From XYB1-FULL-44-23 sp964441445 (GTDB taxonomy: Bacteria; Patescibacteriota; Microgenomatia; CAZETR01; Amesbacteraceae): a DNA stretch of 5,933 bases. Both the position numbers and the translations under genes were made by a program. This document shows, piece after piece, positions 4,861-5,933 of the stretch. A model generated the notes under the pieces. That model saw only the letters and a program-made list of their open reading frames with translations, searched no databases and was not told where the DNA came from. Location of the stretch: assembly GCA_964441445.1 (NCBI GenBank), contig CAYTYO010000035.1, positions 1-5,933 of the forward strand, in the 5' to 3' direction. How positions within the stretch are numbered: the stretch's first letter is position 1; each line of letters begins with the position of its first letter.

Positions 4861-5933
4861 TCAACTAATTAAACAAAGGAAATTTATTTTTCTTTGGCTT
4901 TCCCAGATTTTGTCCCAATTAACCGTGAATCTGGTCACGTTTTCGATTATTACCCATATCTATTCGACAACCAAATCATCATTTGCGGTCTCCATTCTTT
5001 GGCTTGCATTTTCTATCCCCATATTTTTATTCGGACCCTTTTCCGGGGGATTGGTCGATCGGTTTAATTTACGTCGGACAATGGCAATAACCAACTTTCT
5101 TCAGGGAATTTCTGTTCTTTTCTTTTTAATCACCGGGGACAACCTTATTCTGATGTATATCCTGGTTTTATTTTATTCATCACTAGACAGGCTTTATATT
5201 CCAGCTCAGGCAGCGTCTGTCCCTTGGCTCGTACAAAAAGAACTTCTTTCTACTGCCAATGGACTGTTTTTCTTAACCCAACAGGCAACTATTTTAATCG
5301 GATTTGGACTTGGTGGCTTGCTCGTGTCCTTAATTGGGCAAAACAACACAGTAATACTTTCATCAATTTTTCTTTTTTTGGCAGCCCTAGCGGCTTACGG
5401 CTTACCCAAAAAATCTCCCCCGCGTATTCTTACCAAGGGAAGTGGCGTTAAGGAATTTATCATAGACATTGCAAATGGCTACAAACTAGTCGGTAGCCAT
5501 CCGTTCCTGAAATTTTCATTCGGTTTAATAGTACTACTCCAGGCTTATATCACTGTAGTTGCCGTTCTTTTGCCCTCTTTTACCTACGAAGCTTTAGGCA
5601 TGGAGATTAACCGCGCCAGCACCCTGATTATTATTCCAGGTGCCCTGGGTGCACTCTTAACCAGTATTAAACTACCCCAATTACTTAACAAATATCGCAA
5701 GAAACAGGTTGTCGAAACCGGGTTGCTTTTCGCAGGAATTTCTCTGTTAATTATTTCTTTTTCCTGGCTATTGCCGCAAAGTTATCGCTTGGTTATCGCT
5801 GCCCTGTCAGCGTTTGTTGTTGGCGGGTCGGTTGCTGCCTCAATGATTCCGGCAAATACTTTCATCCAGGAAAAAACCCCACCCGAATTTAGCGGTCGAA
5901 TTTACGGCTTGCTTGGCTTCTTTGCCACGGTAG
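4841..5933 (+). CDS. MFS transporter, DHA3-like, 5' part only
   Basis: An open frame runs from ATG 4841 past the window end without a stop, giving 364 codons of a major facilitator superfamily membrane protein; families of this type are about 400-430 residues, so most of the 12 helices are present. Around ten hydrophobic segments can be read, at about residues 15-37, 48-70, 80-99, 101-118, 141-163, 168-184, 225-245, 262-281, 295-315 and 320-343. The loop 2-3 signature GPFSGGLVDRFNLRR (65-79, Asp73-Arg74) and the PAQAASVPWLV...ANG stretch (from Pro121) resemble the DHA3 drug-exporter branch (MefA/EntS-like). The substrate cannot be deduced. The start overlaps gatA by 20 bases in another frame, with no Shine-Dalgarno motif; the next in-frame ATG would cut off the first two helices, so 4841 is preferred. 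Translation probably depends on ribosomes finishing gatA. Confidence 0.88.
   Translation, partial: MKDHPFNQLIKQRKFIFLWLSQILSQLTVNLVTFSIITHIYSTTKSSFAVSILWLAFSIPIFLFGPFSGGLVDRFNLRRTMAITNFLQGISVLFFLITGDNLILMYILVLFYSSLDRLYIPAQAASVPWLVQKELLSTANGLFFLTQQATILIGFGLGGLLVSLIGQNNTVILSSIFLFLAALAAYGLPKKSPPRILTKGSGVKEFIIDIANGYKLVGSHPFLKFSFGLIVLLQAYITVVAVLLPSFTYEALGMEINRASTLIIIPGALGALLTSIKLPQLLNKYRKKQVVETGLLFAGISLLIISFSWLLPQSYRLVIAALSAFVVGGSVAASMIPANTFIQEKTPPEFSGRIYGLLGFFATV

Noticed and set aside
5224..5451. A 75-codon + strand open frame inside the transporter region
   Set aside because: It is out of frame with the MFS protein, which is continuous from 4841 to the window end with clear membrane helices and family motifs.
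5648..5674. GCACTC within the transporter as a third CIRCE site
   Set aside because: Only the inner six bases of the left arm match, and the expected right-arm position shows little similarity.

Overview
The window is gene-dense, with every gene on the + strand and short or negative gaps. In order it holds: the 3' end of an HtpX-type membrane zinc protease (1-492), a complete ClpB disaggregase (571-3138), gatC (3177-3458), gatA (3451-4860), and the first 364 codons of a DHA3-like MFS transporter (4841 to the window end). The MFS gene runs off the window and so has no stop codon inside it. No RNA gene, mobile element, CRISPR array, prophage or convincing intrinsic terminator was seen, and no gene-free stretch exceeds 80 bases.

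The organism is a bacterium of moderate GC using the standard code. GatCA implies indirect tRNA amidation (Gln-tRNA and/or Asn-tRNA made by transamidation). No convincing Shine-Dalgarno motif precedes any of the four visible starts. Genes are compact, GatA is somewhat shortened, and its signature region resembles sequences I associate with Candidate Phyla Radiation/Patescibacteria. I favour that group, perhaps a Microgenomates-like or Saccharibacteria-like lineage, but only weakly: no phylogenetic marker is decisive here.

There are two functional blocks. The first is proteostasis: HtpX degrades damaged membrane proteins and ClpB rescues aggregated cytosolic proteins with DnaK. The second is translation: gatC and gatA overlap by 8 bases and form part of the amidotransferase; gatB is not in the window. 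The MFS gene overlaps the end of gatA by 20 bases and is probably read through from it.

The most interesting signal is regulatory. The 78-base htpX-clpB gap carries a degenerate CIRCE (HrcA operator) with exact 9-base spacing (14/18 matches), next to an extended -10 box placed so that the clpB mRNA would be leaderless or nearly so. A second, better CIRCE match (16/18, exact spacing) lies inside clpB. It overlaps a perfect TTGACA box with a 17-base spacer to TATTCT, upstream of an in-frame ATG at residue 149. That is the residue where E. coli makes its short ClpB isoform. The gatC start carries nearly the same -10-to-ATG module as clpB (18 of 22 positions identical), suggesting a lineage-specific leaderless promoter design.
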